DNA from: Lysinimonas soli
GTDB taxonomy: Bacteria; Actinomycetota; Actinomycetes; Actinomycetales; Microbacteriaceae
NCBI RefSeq assembly: GCF_042655435.1
Contig: NZ_JBHSMG010000001.1
Coordinates: 62,001-126,000, forward strand
DNA length: 64,000 nt
Direction of reading: 5' to 3'
Shown here: positions 40,976-49,049 of the stretch, one piece after another
How the letters are laid out: every line of letters starts with the position of its first letter
Numbering within the stretch: the first letter of the stretch is position 1
Translations under genes and position numbers: made by a program
The notes under the pieces: model-generated
Told to the model about the DNA's origin: nothing
Seen by the model: the letters and a program-made list of their open reading frames with translations, nothing else
The model's database searches: none

Positions 40976-41368
40976 GTGCATCGCTCGAACGCCATTCTCA
41001 ACCCCCGACTCCTGGCCGCAGTGGCCGGGCTTGGACACGGCCAGTCCCTGTTCATCGTGGATCCCGGGTTTCCCATCCCCGACGGCCCCGAACTGATCGA
41101 CCTGTCACTTCACGCAGGCACCCCCTCGTTCGCCGACGTCCTGACCACGATCGTCGCCGAGCTGTCGGTCGAATCGTCGGTGGCGGCCGGCGAGACCGAG
41201 GAACACAGCCCGCCTGCCTACGCCGCGATGATCGGAGCGGGTCTCGCTCCGCGGATCGTCGCGCACGATGAGTTGAAGCTGATGGCCGCGAACGCCCGCA
41301 CGATCGTTCGCACCGGCGACGTGGTTCCCTTCTCGAACATCGCGCTGATCGGCGGAGTCACCTTCTAA
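40976..41368 (+). CDS. RbsD/FucU-family sugar mutarotase
   Basis: 130 residues from the GTG at 40976, AGGAG ten bases upstream. The family pattern is visible: LAAVAGLGHGQSLFIVD with the His that acts in ring opening, an FADVLTTIVAEL helix, and a C-terminal VRTGDVVPFSNIALIGGV with the Tyr/Asn region (here Asn) of FucU. These proteins speed anomer exchange of free ribose or fucose. Erythrulose cannot form a stable ring, so its presence hints at an extra ring-forming sugar entering this route. Last gene of the operon. Confidence 0.82.
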   Translation: MHRSNAILNPRLLAAVAGLGHGQSLFIVDPGFPIPDGPELIDLSLHAGTPSFADVLTTIVAELSVESSVAAGETEEHSPPAYAAMIGAGLAPRIVAHDELKLMAANARTIVRTGDVVPFSNIALIGGVTF

Positions 41369-41438
41369 GACGAATCCGGAGGCCTCGCCGCAGCATCGGG
41401 CTCCAGCGAAGAGTCGCGCTCGAGGGCATGATGAACTC

Positions 41439-42062
41439 ATGGACGAGCCGGCGGACTTCTGGGAGCAGCGTTACGCGAGCAGCGACAGGGTCTGGTCAGG
41501 TCACGCCAACCGGGCCCTGGTCGACGTGGCGCTCACCCTGACCCCGGGTCGCGCCCTCGACCTCGGGTGCGGCGAGGGCGGGGACGCCGTCTGGCTCGCC
41601 GAGCACGGCTGGCAGGTGACGGGCATCGACATCTCCCCGTCGGCGATCGCGCGCGCCCGCGGGGCGGCCGAGGCGGCCGGCATCGCCGCGGACCGCGTCC
41701 GCTTCGTGGTGAGCGACCTCGAAAGCTGGGCGGATGACGGGCCGTACGACCTCGTGAGCGCCTGCTTCCTGCATTCCCCGGTCTCGCTCTCGCGCGAGCA
41801 GATCCTCCGGCGCGCCGCCGAACGGGTGAGCTCGGGCGGGCGTCTGCTCATCGTCTCGCACGCGGCCCCGCCGCCCGGGTCGAGGTTCGCGGAGCATCAC
41901 CCCGAGGGCCTGCCGCAACCCGACGACGAGGTGGCCGCCCTCGACCTGCCCGCGGATCAGTGGGAGGTCGAGATCGCCGAGGTCCGCCGGCGACCGGCGA
42001 CCGGGCCCGACGGCGAAGAGACCGTGCTCGACGACGGGGTCGTGCTGCTGCGGCGTCGCTGA
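41439..42062 (+). CDS. Class I SAM-dependent methyltransferase
   Basis: 207 residues. A standard methyltransferase-25/11 fold: ALDLGCGEGGDAVWLAEHGW (SAM motif I, about residue 39), GIDISPSAIARAR (acidic end of strand 2), VVSDLESW and a later GRLLIVSHAAPP. The N-terminal FWEQRYASSDRVWSG resembles thiopurine/tellurite-resistance-like methyltransferases, which act on small molecules. Convergent with the LLM oxidoreductase two bases beyond. Not part of the tetritol operon judging by the 70-base gap and its own start region. Confidence 0.85.
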   Translation: MDEPADFWEQRYASSDRVWSGHANRALVDVALTLTPGRALDLGCGEGGDAVWLAEHGWQVTGIDISPSAIARARGAAEAAGIAADRVRFVVSDLESWADDGPYDLVSACFLHSPVSLSREQILRRAAERVSSGGRLLIVSHAAPPPGSRFAEHHPEGLPQPDDEVAALDLPADQWEVEIAEVRRRPATGPDGEETVLDDGVVLLRRR

Positions 42063-42063
42063 G

Positions 42064-42942
42064 TCAGCGGTCGGCGCGCAGCCGCTCCGCGATCCGTGCG
42101 ACCGCGGCGGTGTAGCCGGGCAGATCCGGTTCGTGCGCGCGCGACTGCAGCAGCACCGTGGTCGCCCCGGCGGCGTACATCTGCCGCACCATCGATTCGA
42201 CGGCCTCGTCGCTGCCCGTCGCGGCGAAGCGACGCTCACCGCTCAGCTGCCAGTCATCGAACTCGCGCTCGATCCGCTCCGCGGCGCCCGGCCCGAACTC
42301 GGCCATGAGGAACACGACGACCTCGAAGGCCTCGGGCAGCCCGGCATCCGCCCGAGCGCGCCGGATGCCGTCCACCGCGGTGCGCACCATCTCTGGCGAC
42401 GAACCCGTGGTCATGACGAGGCCGTCGGCGACCTCGCCGACCAGCGCGATCGTCTTCGGGCCCTCGCCGGCCGCCAGCACGGGGACGGGACCGGGGGGCG
42501 GCCACTCGAGCTGCACCTCGTCGAGGTGCACATAGCGCCCGTCGACGTTCAGGCGCTCGCCCGCGAGCAGCGCACGCAGGGCGGGCACGTATTCGCGCAT
42601 CAACGTCAAGGGGGAGGCCACCCTGGCCCCGACCTGGCCCATCCAGTCGAGCACGCCGTGGCCGACGCCGAAGCGAGCCCGGCCGGGGAACATCCGCTCG
42701 ATCGTGGCGAGCTCCATCGCGGTGACGGCCACGTTGCGCAGCGGCATCGGGAGCACTCCCACGCCGACCCGGATCCGTTCGGTGGCGGAGACGGCGCCGA
42801 GGAGCGAGGCGAGCCCGCTCTGTTTGAAGCAGTCCTCGAACATCCACAGCTCGTCGATGCCCGCCCGCTCGACCGCGACCGCGGTGTCGCGCAGCTGCTC
42901 GGGCGGGAAGGTCGGTTGGAAGATCATTCCGAAGGACGTCAT
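42064..42942 (-). CDS. LLM-class (F420- or flavin-dependent) oxidoreductase
   Basis: 292 residues forming a bacterial luciferase-like TIM barrel: GMIFQPTFPPEQL at the start, ELWMFEDCFKQSG, RIRVGVGVLPMPLRN, and RFGVGHGVLDWM with the cofactor-contact region. The later VPVLAAGEGPKTI and ADGLVMTTGSSPEM fit F420-dependent members. Actinobacteria make F420, but FMN use is possible. It lies 67 bases downstream of the flavin reductase gene on the same strand and may be the last gene of that operon. Confidence 0.8.
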   Translation of the reverse strand: MTSFGMIFQPTFPPEQLRDTAVAVERAGIDELWMFEDCFKQSGLASLLGAVSATERIRVGVGVLPMPLRNVAVTAMELATIERMFPGRARFGVGHGVLDWMGQVGARVASPLTLMREYVPALRALLAGERLNVDGRYVHLDEVQLEWPPPGPVPVLAAGEGPKTIALVGEVADGLVMTTGSSPEMVRTAVDGIRRARADAGLPEAFEVVVFLMAEFGPGAAERIEREFDDWQLSGERRFAATGSDEAVESMVRQMYAAGATTVLLQSRAHEPDLPGYTAAVARIAERLRADR

Positions 42943-43009
42943 GCGGTCTCCTTAGCTGCCGACCATCAGTGTGCCCCGAACCCCCGACCATGCCGTTCCC
43001 CGGCGCGGA

Positions 43010-43585
43010 TCACTGCGATCCGGCGATGACCACCTGGCCGTCGTGGTACACCAGCGGGACGGCGTCCTCGAGGCTGCTGGCGCCGAGCACTTCGAGCACC
43101 ACGAGGGTGTGATCGCCCAGGGGCTGCTGCGAGACCAGCCGGCACTCGAGCCAGAGCCGGGCGCCGGCGACGAACACGGCGCCGTCGCGCGAGCGGGTGA
43201 TGCCGACGCCCTCGAAACGGTCGCCGCGGCGCGAGGCGAGGCGTCGCACGGCGGCGGCGTTCGTCTCGGCGAGCACCGAGACGCCGAGCCGGCGGGCGGC
43301 GGCCAGGCGGGGCCAGGTGCGTGAGCCGGCGTGCGCCGAGAACAGCACGAGCGGCGGATCGAATGACGCCCCCACCGAGAACGAGGTCGCCACCATCCCG
43401 TGGGGACTCCCCTCGGCCTCGGCGCAGATCGCCGCGATCCCGGTCGGATGCTGGGCGAACATTCCCCGCAGGGCAGCCGGATCGAGGGGCGCCGGCGGCA
43501 CCGACACGAACGGCACCGAGCCGTCGTCGGGCTCGAGTTCGAACTCCGACCAGGGATGGGTCCAGCCGGTCGCGCGCTCGATCAT
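43010..43585 (-). CDS. Flavin reductase domain protein (HpaC-like)
   Basis: 191 residues from the ATG at 43585 overlapping the previous stop by four bases. The flavin reductase-like fold is seen from residue 35: MFAQHPTGIAAICAE, VATSFSVGASFDPPLVLF, VLAETNAAAVRRLA and a terminal PLGDHTLVVLEVL with YHDGQVV. It supplies reduced FMN to a partner monooxygenase. The N-terminal 30 residues are an extra Trp/Pro-containing arm. The partner is presumably the NtaA-type enzyme encoded first in this operon. Confidence 0.85.
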   Translation of the reverse strand: MIERATGWTHPWSEFELEPDDGSVPFVSVPPAPLDPAALRGMFAQHPTGIAAICAEAEGSPHGMVATSFSVGASFDPPLVLFSAHAGSRTWPRLAAARRLGVSVLAETNAAAVRRLASRRGDRFEGVGITRSRDGAVFVAGARLWLECRLVSQQPLGDHTLVVLEVLGASSLEDAVPLVYHDGQVVIAGSQ

Positions 43586-44142
43586 CGGGGGCCGCCGTCC
43601 GCGGCATCCGCAGCGGCGGGCCGGCCGACCGCGTCGAGCAGCGGCGCGAGTCGTCGCAGCCCGAGAAGCTGTTCGGACGCCCAGGCTCCCACCAACTCGT
43701 CGAGCTCGTCCATCCTGCTGGTCACGAAGTAGAGCGCGCGCGTCGGCACGGTTGCTCCCAGCTCGACCAGGAGGGGGCGCAGCCCCGTCTCGGCACCAAG
43801 GGCGTGCCCGGTGTCGGCCCCCGTCATCACAGGGATGGCCGGGACCCCGGCGAGACCGTTGCCAGGGTAGCCGTCGAAGAAGGCTTTGAGCAGACCTGTG
43901 TATGTGGCCTTGTACGTGGGCGAGGCGACCACGAGCAGTTCGCTCTCGGCCACGGTGCGCCGCAGGGTCGGCAGCGGCTCCGACGCCGGATCGAACAGCA
44001 CGCTCGCATGCTCGCAGAGCTCGACCACACTCAGAGAGGGCTCCGTCGGGGCGTCCGCGAGCAGATGCCGCACCGCCGCTTCGGCGACCTCGCGAGTACG
44101 GGACGCCGGGCGCGGATTGCCCACCAGGACCGTGACCCTCAT
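43582..44142 (-). CDS. NAD(P)H-dependent FMN reductase (SsuE/MsuE type)
   Basis: 186 residues, flavodoxin-like fold: VTVLVGNPRPASRTREVA at the N-terminus (FMN phosphate loop), LLVVASPTYKATYTGLLKAF (about residue 75) and VMTGADTGHALGAE. These are the SsuE/MsuE signatures; such reductases feed FMNH2 to alkanesulfonate and dimethylsulfone monooxygenases. The C-terminal 25 residues are Ala-rich. ATGA overlaps with both neighbours place it in one operon with the NtaA-type monooxygenase and the second reductase. Confidence 0.87.
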   Translation of the reverse strand: MRVTVLVGNPRPASRTREVAEAAVRHLLADAPTEPSLSVVELCEHASVLFDPASEPLPTLRRTVAESELLVVASPTYKATYTGLLKAFFDGYPGNGLAGVPAIPVMTGADTGHALGAETGLRPLLVELGATVPTRALYFVTSRMDELDELVGAWASEQLLGLRRLAPLLDAVGRPAAADAADGGPR

Positions 44143-45545
44143 CGGGTGCCGCCGACCGAGAGCTCTCCTGGGCGTGCCGTGCCCGCCCGATACTTGGCGC
44201 CATGGTGGCTCTCGGGCAGGTGGGCGTTCCCCACCCCGAAGATGCGCTCCCGGAGGGTGTCGCCCACGTACTCGTCGCGAGCCAACCCCCGCGCGCGTAA
44301 TTCGGGCAGCAGGTGCTCGATGACGTCGTCGTAGGTGCCCGGCGTGAGGTGCGGCTGGATGAGGAAGCCATCGGCATCCGTGATCCGAACGAACTCCTCG
44401 ACCTGGTCGGCGATCTCGACGCCACTGCCCACGAAGACGCTGCCGTTGATCCCCGTGACGCGGAAGTCCTCGATGATCTCGCGCACGGTGGGCGCCGGCG
44501 TGCCGTTGCCGCCGAGGTAACGCTGGAGGTTCGAGAGGCCCTGTTCGGTGTGCTGCTCGGTGAGCGGCTTGTCGGGGTCCATCGACATCAGGTCGACTCC
44601 CGTGTTGCCGGCGAAGATCGCGGCCGCCGCCTCGGAGGTCGACATGGCGAGCATCCGCTCGTGGGTGAGGCGGGCGTCCCCGCTCGTGGCCCCGGCGAGG
44701 AAGAGCGCCCCCACCAGGATCTTGATCGAGTCGGGGGCGCGCCCCGCCTCGACCGCGGCCTGCCGGATGGCGGCGATGTTGCGTGCTACCCGCTCGGGGT
44801 CGCCGCCGGCGACGAAGACCACCTCGGCGTGCTTGCCCGCGAACTGCATGCCGCGCCCGGAGGTGCCGGCCTGCACGAGCAGCGGTGTCCGCTGCCTCGA
44901 CGGTGGCATCGTGAGCACCCCGTCGGCTCGGAAGTACGGCCCCTCGTGGTGGATCATGTGCACCTTGGCCGGGTCCGCGTACACGTTGCGTTCCTTGTCG
45001 AGGACGAGCGCGTCGTCGTCCCACGAACCCTCCCAGAGCTTGAGGCTCAGCTCGACGTAGTCGTCGGCCATGTCGTAGCGCTCGTCATGGGCGATCAACG
45101 GCTTGCCCATCAGACGCGCCGCGGTCGCCCCCGACGAGCCGGTGACGATGTTCCAGCCGATCCGGCCGTCGGTGAAGTGGTCGAGAGTGGAGAAGCGACG
45201 CGCGTTGGCCGCCGGCGGTTCCACCGTGGTGGATGCTGTGACGATGAAGCCGAGCCTCTCCGTCGCTGCCGCGACGGCGGCGATGACCGCAACCGGGTCG
45301 CCCTGCGGGATGCCGCGGCCCTCACGCACCGCCGCAGGGATGAGCTCGTCGTCGATCACGGGGAAGCCGTAGCTGTCGGCGAAGAACAGCAGGTCGAACT
45401 TGGCCTGCTCGAAGCGCTGCGCGAGTCTCGTCCAGTGTTTGACGCTGGTGAAGTTCGCGGACTCGTCGTCGGGGTGCTGCCAGGCCGAACCGATCGTGCC
45501 GTTCGGGCCGATGTACTGGAAGATGCCGAGGATGAGCGGGTCCAT
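44139..45545 (-). CDS. NtaA/SnaA/DszA-family FMN-dependent monooxygenase
   Basis: 468 residues, normal for the family (about 440-470). Landmarks: FDLLFFADSYGFP, IVTASTTVEPPAANARRFSTL (in parts IVTASTTVEPP and ARRFSTLDH), GRIGWNIVTGSSGATA, HDERYDMADDYVEL and TPLLVQAGTSGRGMQFA. These enzymes use FMNH2 from a separate reductase to oxygenate aminopolycarboxylates, sulfur or nitrogen compounds. The substrate is not readable. The ATG sits three bases from a palindrome and a TAAATA -10-like box, leaving no room for a ribosome site, so translation is probably leaderless. Confidence 0.88.
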   Translation of the reverse strand: MDPLILGIFQYIGPNGTIGSAWQHPDDESANFTSVKHWTRLAQRFEQAKFDLLFFADSYGFPVIDDELIPAAVREGRGIPQGDPVAVIAAVAAATERLGFIVTASTTVEPPAANARRFSTLDHFTDGRIGWNIVTGSSGATAARLMGKPLIAHDERYDMADDYVELSLKLWEGSWDDDALVLDKERNVYADPAKVHMIHHEGPYFRADGVLTMPPSRQRTPLLVQAGTSGRGMQFAGKHAEVVFVAGGDPERVARNIAAIRQAAVEAGRAPDSIKILVGALFLAGATSGDARLTHERMLAMSTSEAAAAIFAGNTGVDLMSMDPDKPLTEQHTEQGLSNLQRYLGGNGTPAPTVREIIEDFRVTGINGSVFVGSGVEIADQVEEFVRITDADGFLIQPHLTPGTYDDVIEHLLPELRARGLARDEYVGDTLRERIFGVGNAHLPESHHGAKYRAGTARPGELSVGGTR

Positions 45546-45548
45546 TTG

Positions 45549-45567
45549 ATATTTATTGCATAAATAT
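45549..45567. promoter_or_regulatory. Perfect AT-rich palindrome between divergent monooxygenase and XRE-cupin genes
   Basis: ATATTTAT (45549-45556), TGC, ATAAATAT (45560-45567): a perfect 8-bp inverted repeat in a GC-rich genome, inside the 65-base space between divergent genes. It overlaps the likely -10 box of the monooxygenase gene (TAAATA on the minus strand). The encoded XRE-cupin protein is the natural candidate to bind it and repress both directions. Confidence 0.7.
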
Positions 45568-45610
45568 TGTTACGCTCGCGTGAACACTCCTCGCGTGAAC
45601 AGGGGTCGGG

Positions 45611-46249
45611 ATGGCACGACGCGCAGCCTCGCCGAAGTCGACGGCGCCGCTCGACGACGAGGCCGTCTTCATGGGGGAGCGGCTGCGCGCCCTCCGCACC
45701 GCACGCGGATTGACCATGGTGCAGTTCGCCGAGCTGATCGGGATGTCGCAACCGTTCGTCTCGCTGGTCGAGCGCGGTCATGCCCGGCTCAGCCTCACCT
45801 CCATGGCGCGGGTCGCCGCGGCGCTCGGCATCCGCTCGGCAGCGCTGCTCGCGCGCGAACCCGTGCACCGCGAGGTGCGGGAGGGGGCGGATGTCGTGCG
45901 CGCGGGGCACCGGATCAGCCCAGTCCCGGGGGCAGCACCGGGATCGCGGATGACGTGGCAACTCGCCCAACTGCCGGGCGGGCTTCTGGGCACCGAGTTC
46001 GCCAGCACCGATGTCGAGCCCGAGTTCACTGTGCACGCGGACGAGGACGAGTTCGTCTACGTGCTCGACGGCGAGCTCGAGTTGGAGCTCGACGACGGCA
46101 CCGCGCAGCGGCTCACCTGCGGCGATTCCTTCGCGCTCGCCGCCGGTCGTTCGCATTCCTGGCGCGCCGTCGATCAACGTGGGTACCGCGTGCTCGCGGT
46201 GGTGACGCCGGCACTCGCCCTCGCCGAGGTTCCGCCGCGGATCGGCTAG
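45611..46249 (+). CDS. XRE-family regulator with C-terminal cupin domain
   Basis: 212 residues. Residues 24-78 hold an XRE helix-turn-helix (LRALRTARGLTMVQFAEL, MSQPFVSLVERG, then LTSMARVAAALG). Residues 120-205 are a cupin beta-barrel (HADEDEFVYVLDGELELEL, CGDSFALAAGRSHSW), where an effector such as an amino acid or amine binds. Proteins of this layout repress adjacent catabolic genes. It is divergent from one NtaA-type gene and upstream of another, so it probably controls both. The start follows a weak GGG box. Confidence 0.86.
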   Translation: MARRAASPKSTAPLDDEAVFMGERLRALRTARGLTMVQFAELIGMSQPFVSLVERGHARLSLTSMARVAAALGIRSAALLAREPVHREVREGADVVRAGHRISPVPGAAPGSRMTWQLAQLPGGLLGTEFASTDVEPEFTVHADEDEFVYVLDGELELELDDGTAQRLTCGDSFALAAGRSHSWRAVDQRGYRVLAVVTPALALAEVPPRIG

Positions 46250-46309
46250 CATCCGGTCATCACCCGTTCTCGCCCGACGCCGTGCGACCCCCGGCGAAAG
46301 GTCGCGCCC

Positions 46310-47680
46310 ATGCCCAAGCAGCTCGTGCTCGGAGCCTTCGAGGAGTTCACGCCCAACTTCATCGGCAACTCGTGGCACCACGAGCGCGGTGACACGAGCG
46401 CGTTCGCGACGCTCGGCTTCTGGCAGGAGCTGGTGGGCGCGGTGGAGGCGGCGGGGTTCGACTTCTTCTTCATGGCCGAGGCGATCGGCTACCCGATGAA
46501 CGACGCGGGCGAGGTGCCCGAGGCGGTCATCCGCGAGGCCGTGCAGTTCCCGGTGCACGACCCGATCGCGATCATGTCGGCGCTCGCCGCCACGGTTCCG
46601 CGCATCGGTCTCGTCGTGACGGCGTCGACCACGGCGCAGAAGCCCCTGCTCAACGCGCGCACCTTCACCACGCTCGACCATCTGACCGAGGGCCGGATCG
46701 GCTGGAACATCGTCACCAGCGACAACCAGCAGGCGATGGTGCGGCTGCTCGACCTCGGCTCCATCACCCCGCACGACGAACGCTACGCCCGCGCCGAGGA
46801 GTTCGTGGAGCTCGAGCTGCAGCTCTGGGAGGGCGCGTGGGATGACGGGGCGGTGCTCGCCGACAAGGCCACGAAGACGTGGGCCGACCCGGCGAAGGTG
46901 CATCGCATCCGGCACGACGGCAGGTACTTCCACTTCGACGGCTACTACCAGGCGATCCCCTCGCCGCAGCGCACGCCCACCCTGTTCCAGGCGGGCGCGT
47001 CGGCGGCCGGGTCCGCCTTCGCGGCGAAGTACGCCGAGTGCGTCTTCACCCAGGACCGCGACCCGGCGCGGCTCGCCGCGACCGTGGCATCCCTGCGCGA
47101 GAAGGCCGTCGCGGCGGGCCGCCCGGCCGCGTCGGTCAAGATCGTGAACGGCGCGAGCTTCGTGATCGCCGAGAGCGAGGCCGAGGCGGCGCGGCTGCGC
47201 GACGAGCTCAACCACACCCCGACGCGCGAGGCGGCCGCGGCCCTGTTCCTCGGCTGGTCGGGGGTCGACCTGGGCAAGCTCGATCCCGGGGCGACGCTCG
47301 ACGACGTCTCGACCGAGGTCGGGCAGACCATGCTCGCCCTCTGGCGCAACCCGGACGGCACCAGCCCGACGATCGGCGAGGTGCTCGACTCGCTGCCCTC
47401 GACGATCGGCGGCGTCAAGTTCACCGGGACCCCCGACGCGGTCGCCGCGGAGGTCGAGGCCTTCGTCGAGCAGACGGATGTCGACGGCTTCCTGGTCGAG
47501 AACTGGTACGGCGGGGCCGAGGGCTATCGCGACTTCATCGAGCTGCTGATGCCGAAGCTGCGCGAGCGTGGGCTGCTTCCCGAGACCGCCCGGGCGGGCA
47601 CCCTGCGCGAGATGCTCACGGGCACGCCGACCCCGGCGCTGCCGGACTGGCATCCGGGGCGTCGTTACCGCAACGCCTGA
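46310..47680 (+). CDS. Second NtaA/SnaA/DszA-family FMN-dependent monooxygenase
   Basis: 456 residues, AAAGG box before the ATG at 46310. Family motifs FDFFFMAEAIGYP, LVVTASTTAQKPLLNAR, GRIGWNIVTSDNQQA, HDERYARAEEFVELE and TPTLFQAGASAAGSAFA. It is related to but clearly distinct from the first copy (FEEFTPNFIGNSWHHE replaces IGPNGTIGSAWQH near the start), so the two have different substrates or act in sequence. It depends on FMNH2 from a reductase; those encoded at 43.0-44.1 kb are the nearest. It follows the regulator gene by 60 bases. Confidence 0.87.
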   Translation: MPKQLVLGAFEEFTPNFIGNSWHHERGDTSAFATLGFWQELVGAVEAAGFDFFFMAEAIGYPMNDAGEVPEAVIREAVQFPVHDPIAIMSALAATVPRIGLVVTASTTAQKPLLNARTFTTLDHLTEGRIGWNIVTSDNQQAMVRLLDLGSITPHDERYARAEEFVELELQLWEGAWDDGAVLADKATKTWADPAKVHRIRHDGRYFHFDGYYQAIPSPQRTPTLFQAGASAAGSAFAAKYAECVFTQDRDPARLAATVASLREKAVAAGRPAASVKIVNGASFVIAESEAEAARLRDELNHTPTREAAAALFLGWSGVDLGKLDPGATLDDVSTEVGQTMLALWRNPDGTSPTIGEVLDSLPSTIGGVKFTGTPDAVAAEVEAFVEQTDVDGFLVENWYGGAEGYRDFIELLMPKLRERGLLPETARAGTLREMLTGTPTPALPDWHPGRRYRNA

Positions 47681-47796
47681 CGATTCGTCCTGCATGGACG
47701 GGACGAGGGGCGGGATTCCGGGCCCTCGCGGGGGTCGCCGACGGCATGAGTCACGTCGGCGCGCGTTAACGGCATGTTTCAGCTGGGGCGCGCATC

Positions 47797-47853
47797 TTGA
47801 CGCACCCCGGCGTCCACCCACTAACGTCTATCGCGTAACGCAATAACGGCGTT
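47797..47853 (+). promoter_or_regulatory. Promoter/operator region of the vitamin B6 operon
   Basis: A TTGACG box (47797-47802) may serve as -35. Downstream are three AACG units (47823-47826, 47837-47840, 47845-47848) and a perfect inverted repeat AACGC (47837-47841) - seven bases - GCGTT (47849-47853). This is the kind of arrangement IclR proteins bind; an IclR gene lies at the right edge. The remainder of 47681-47881 shows nothing further. Confidence 0.45.
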
Positions 47854-47881
47854 GCATATGTTGATAAACGAGGACTCGAAG

Positions 47882-49027
47882 ATGACTGTTACCCCGTCGC
47901 GGCACGCTGAGATCTCCGGTGCCGGATTCGCAGGCCTCACCGCCGCCATCGCCCTCGCCCGCCGAGGGTGGTCGGTGAGGGTGCACGAACGGGCGGATCA
48001 ACTGCGCGAGCAGGGCGCCGGCATCGTGTTGTGGCACAACACCCTCAAGGTGCTCGAGGACTTCGGCCTGATCGACGAGATCAACGCCGGCTCGATGACT
48101 CCGCCGTTCTACGAGACCCGGGTGCAGAACAAGATCGTCTCCGACGAGGGGATGCCCGGCATCTGGTGGCGAACGATGACGCGACCGTTCCTTCACTCCG
48201 TGCTCGCCGGGGCGGCCCGTCGCGAAGGCGTCGAGATCGTCGCCGGGTCGGAGGTGGTGGGCGCGACGGAGGAGGGCGTCATCCGGCTGGCGAGCGGTGC
48301 CGAGCTCGAAGCCGATCTGGTCGTCGGAGCCGACGGCGTCGGCTCGTCGGTGCGTGACTCCCTCGGCATCGACTACGAGCGCCAGCGCAGCCGTGACGGC
48401 ATCTCGCGCTTCCTGGTGCCGCGGCGCAAGGCCGATCTGCAGAAGATCGAGCCCGGCACCGACTGGGACAACATGATCGACTTCTGGAACTTCGATCCGC
48501 GGGTGCTCCGCGTGCTCTACACCCCGGCCAACGACCGCGAGCTCTACCTGGCGCTCATGGCGCCGGCCGACGACGTCGAGGGTTCGGCTGTGCCGATCGA
48601 CCTGGATGTCTGGACGTCGATCCACCCGCAGCTCACCCCGGTGCTCGAGGAGGCCGCCAAGGTCGAGGGCAAGTACTTCGGCTACCAGACCACGCGCCTG
48701 GAGGAGTGGACCCGCGGCCGGGTCGCGCTCGTCGGCGACGCGGCGCACGCCATGTGCCCGGCCCTCGCGCAAGGCGGAGGCTGCGCCATGGCCAACGCCT
48801 ACACGCTCGCGCAAGCCGCATCCGACGCCCCGTTGAGCGAGCTCCCCGATGCGCTCGTGGAATGGGAGCGCCTCGAGCGGCCCTACACCGACCGCTGCCA
48901 GACACGGTCGCAGCACTACGCCGACACGCGTGGCATGTCGCAGGGCAACCAGTTCGTCGGCGAGAACAACGAGACGACCCTGTACGACCCCACCGACCCG
49001 CACCGCCACGACGTGGCCGCGCGATAG
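47882..49027 (+). CDS. 2-methyl-3-hydroxypyridine-5-carboxylate oxygenase (MHPCO), FAD-dependent
   Basis: 381 residues from the ATG at 47882 with GAGGA upstream. MHPCO opens the pyridine ring of 2-methyl-3-hydroxypyridine-5-carboxylate with O2 and NADH, giving E-2-(acetamidomethylene)succinate. The FAD loop GAGFAG is at 13-18. AGIVLWHNTLKVLE, TPPFYETRVQNK, WRTMTRPFLH, ELYLALMAP and the second FAD motif GDAAHAMCPALAQG all resemble the Mesorhizobium loti enzyme (379 residues) as I remember it, including the active-site tyrosines (Tyr77 here). The match runs the whole length, so this is more specific than a general aromatic hydroxylase call. First gene of a large plus-strand operon. Confidence 0.92.
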   Translation: MTVTPSRHAEISGAGFAGLTAAIALARRGWSVRVHERADQLREQGAGIVLWHNTLKVLEDFGLIDEINAGSMTPPFYETRVQNKIVSDEGMPGIWWRTMTRPFLHSVLAGAARREGVEIVAGSEVVGATEEGVIRLASGAELEADLVVGADGVGSSVRDSLGIDYERQRSRDGISRFLVPRRKADLQKIEPGTDWDNMIDFWNFDPRVLRVLYTPANDRELYLALMAPADDVEGSAVPIDLDVWTSIHPQLTPVLEEAAKVEGKYFGYQTTRLEEWTRGRVALVGDAAHAMCPALAQGGGCAMANAYTLAQAASDAPLSELPDALVEWERLERPYTDRCQTRSQHYADTRGMSQGNQFVGENNETTLYDPTDPHRHDVAAR

Positions 49028-49049
49028 CAGAAAGAGCGAGGAACAGAAG

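Noticed and set aside
45356..47821. Minus-strand open frame of 821 codons
   Set aside because: Shadow of the XRE-cupin and second NtaA genes; composition is non-protein-like and it crosses two well-supported genes.
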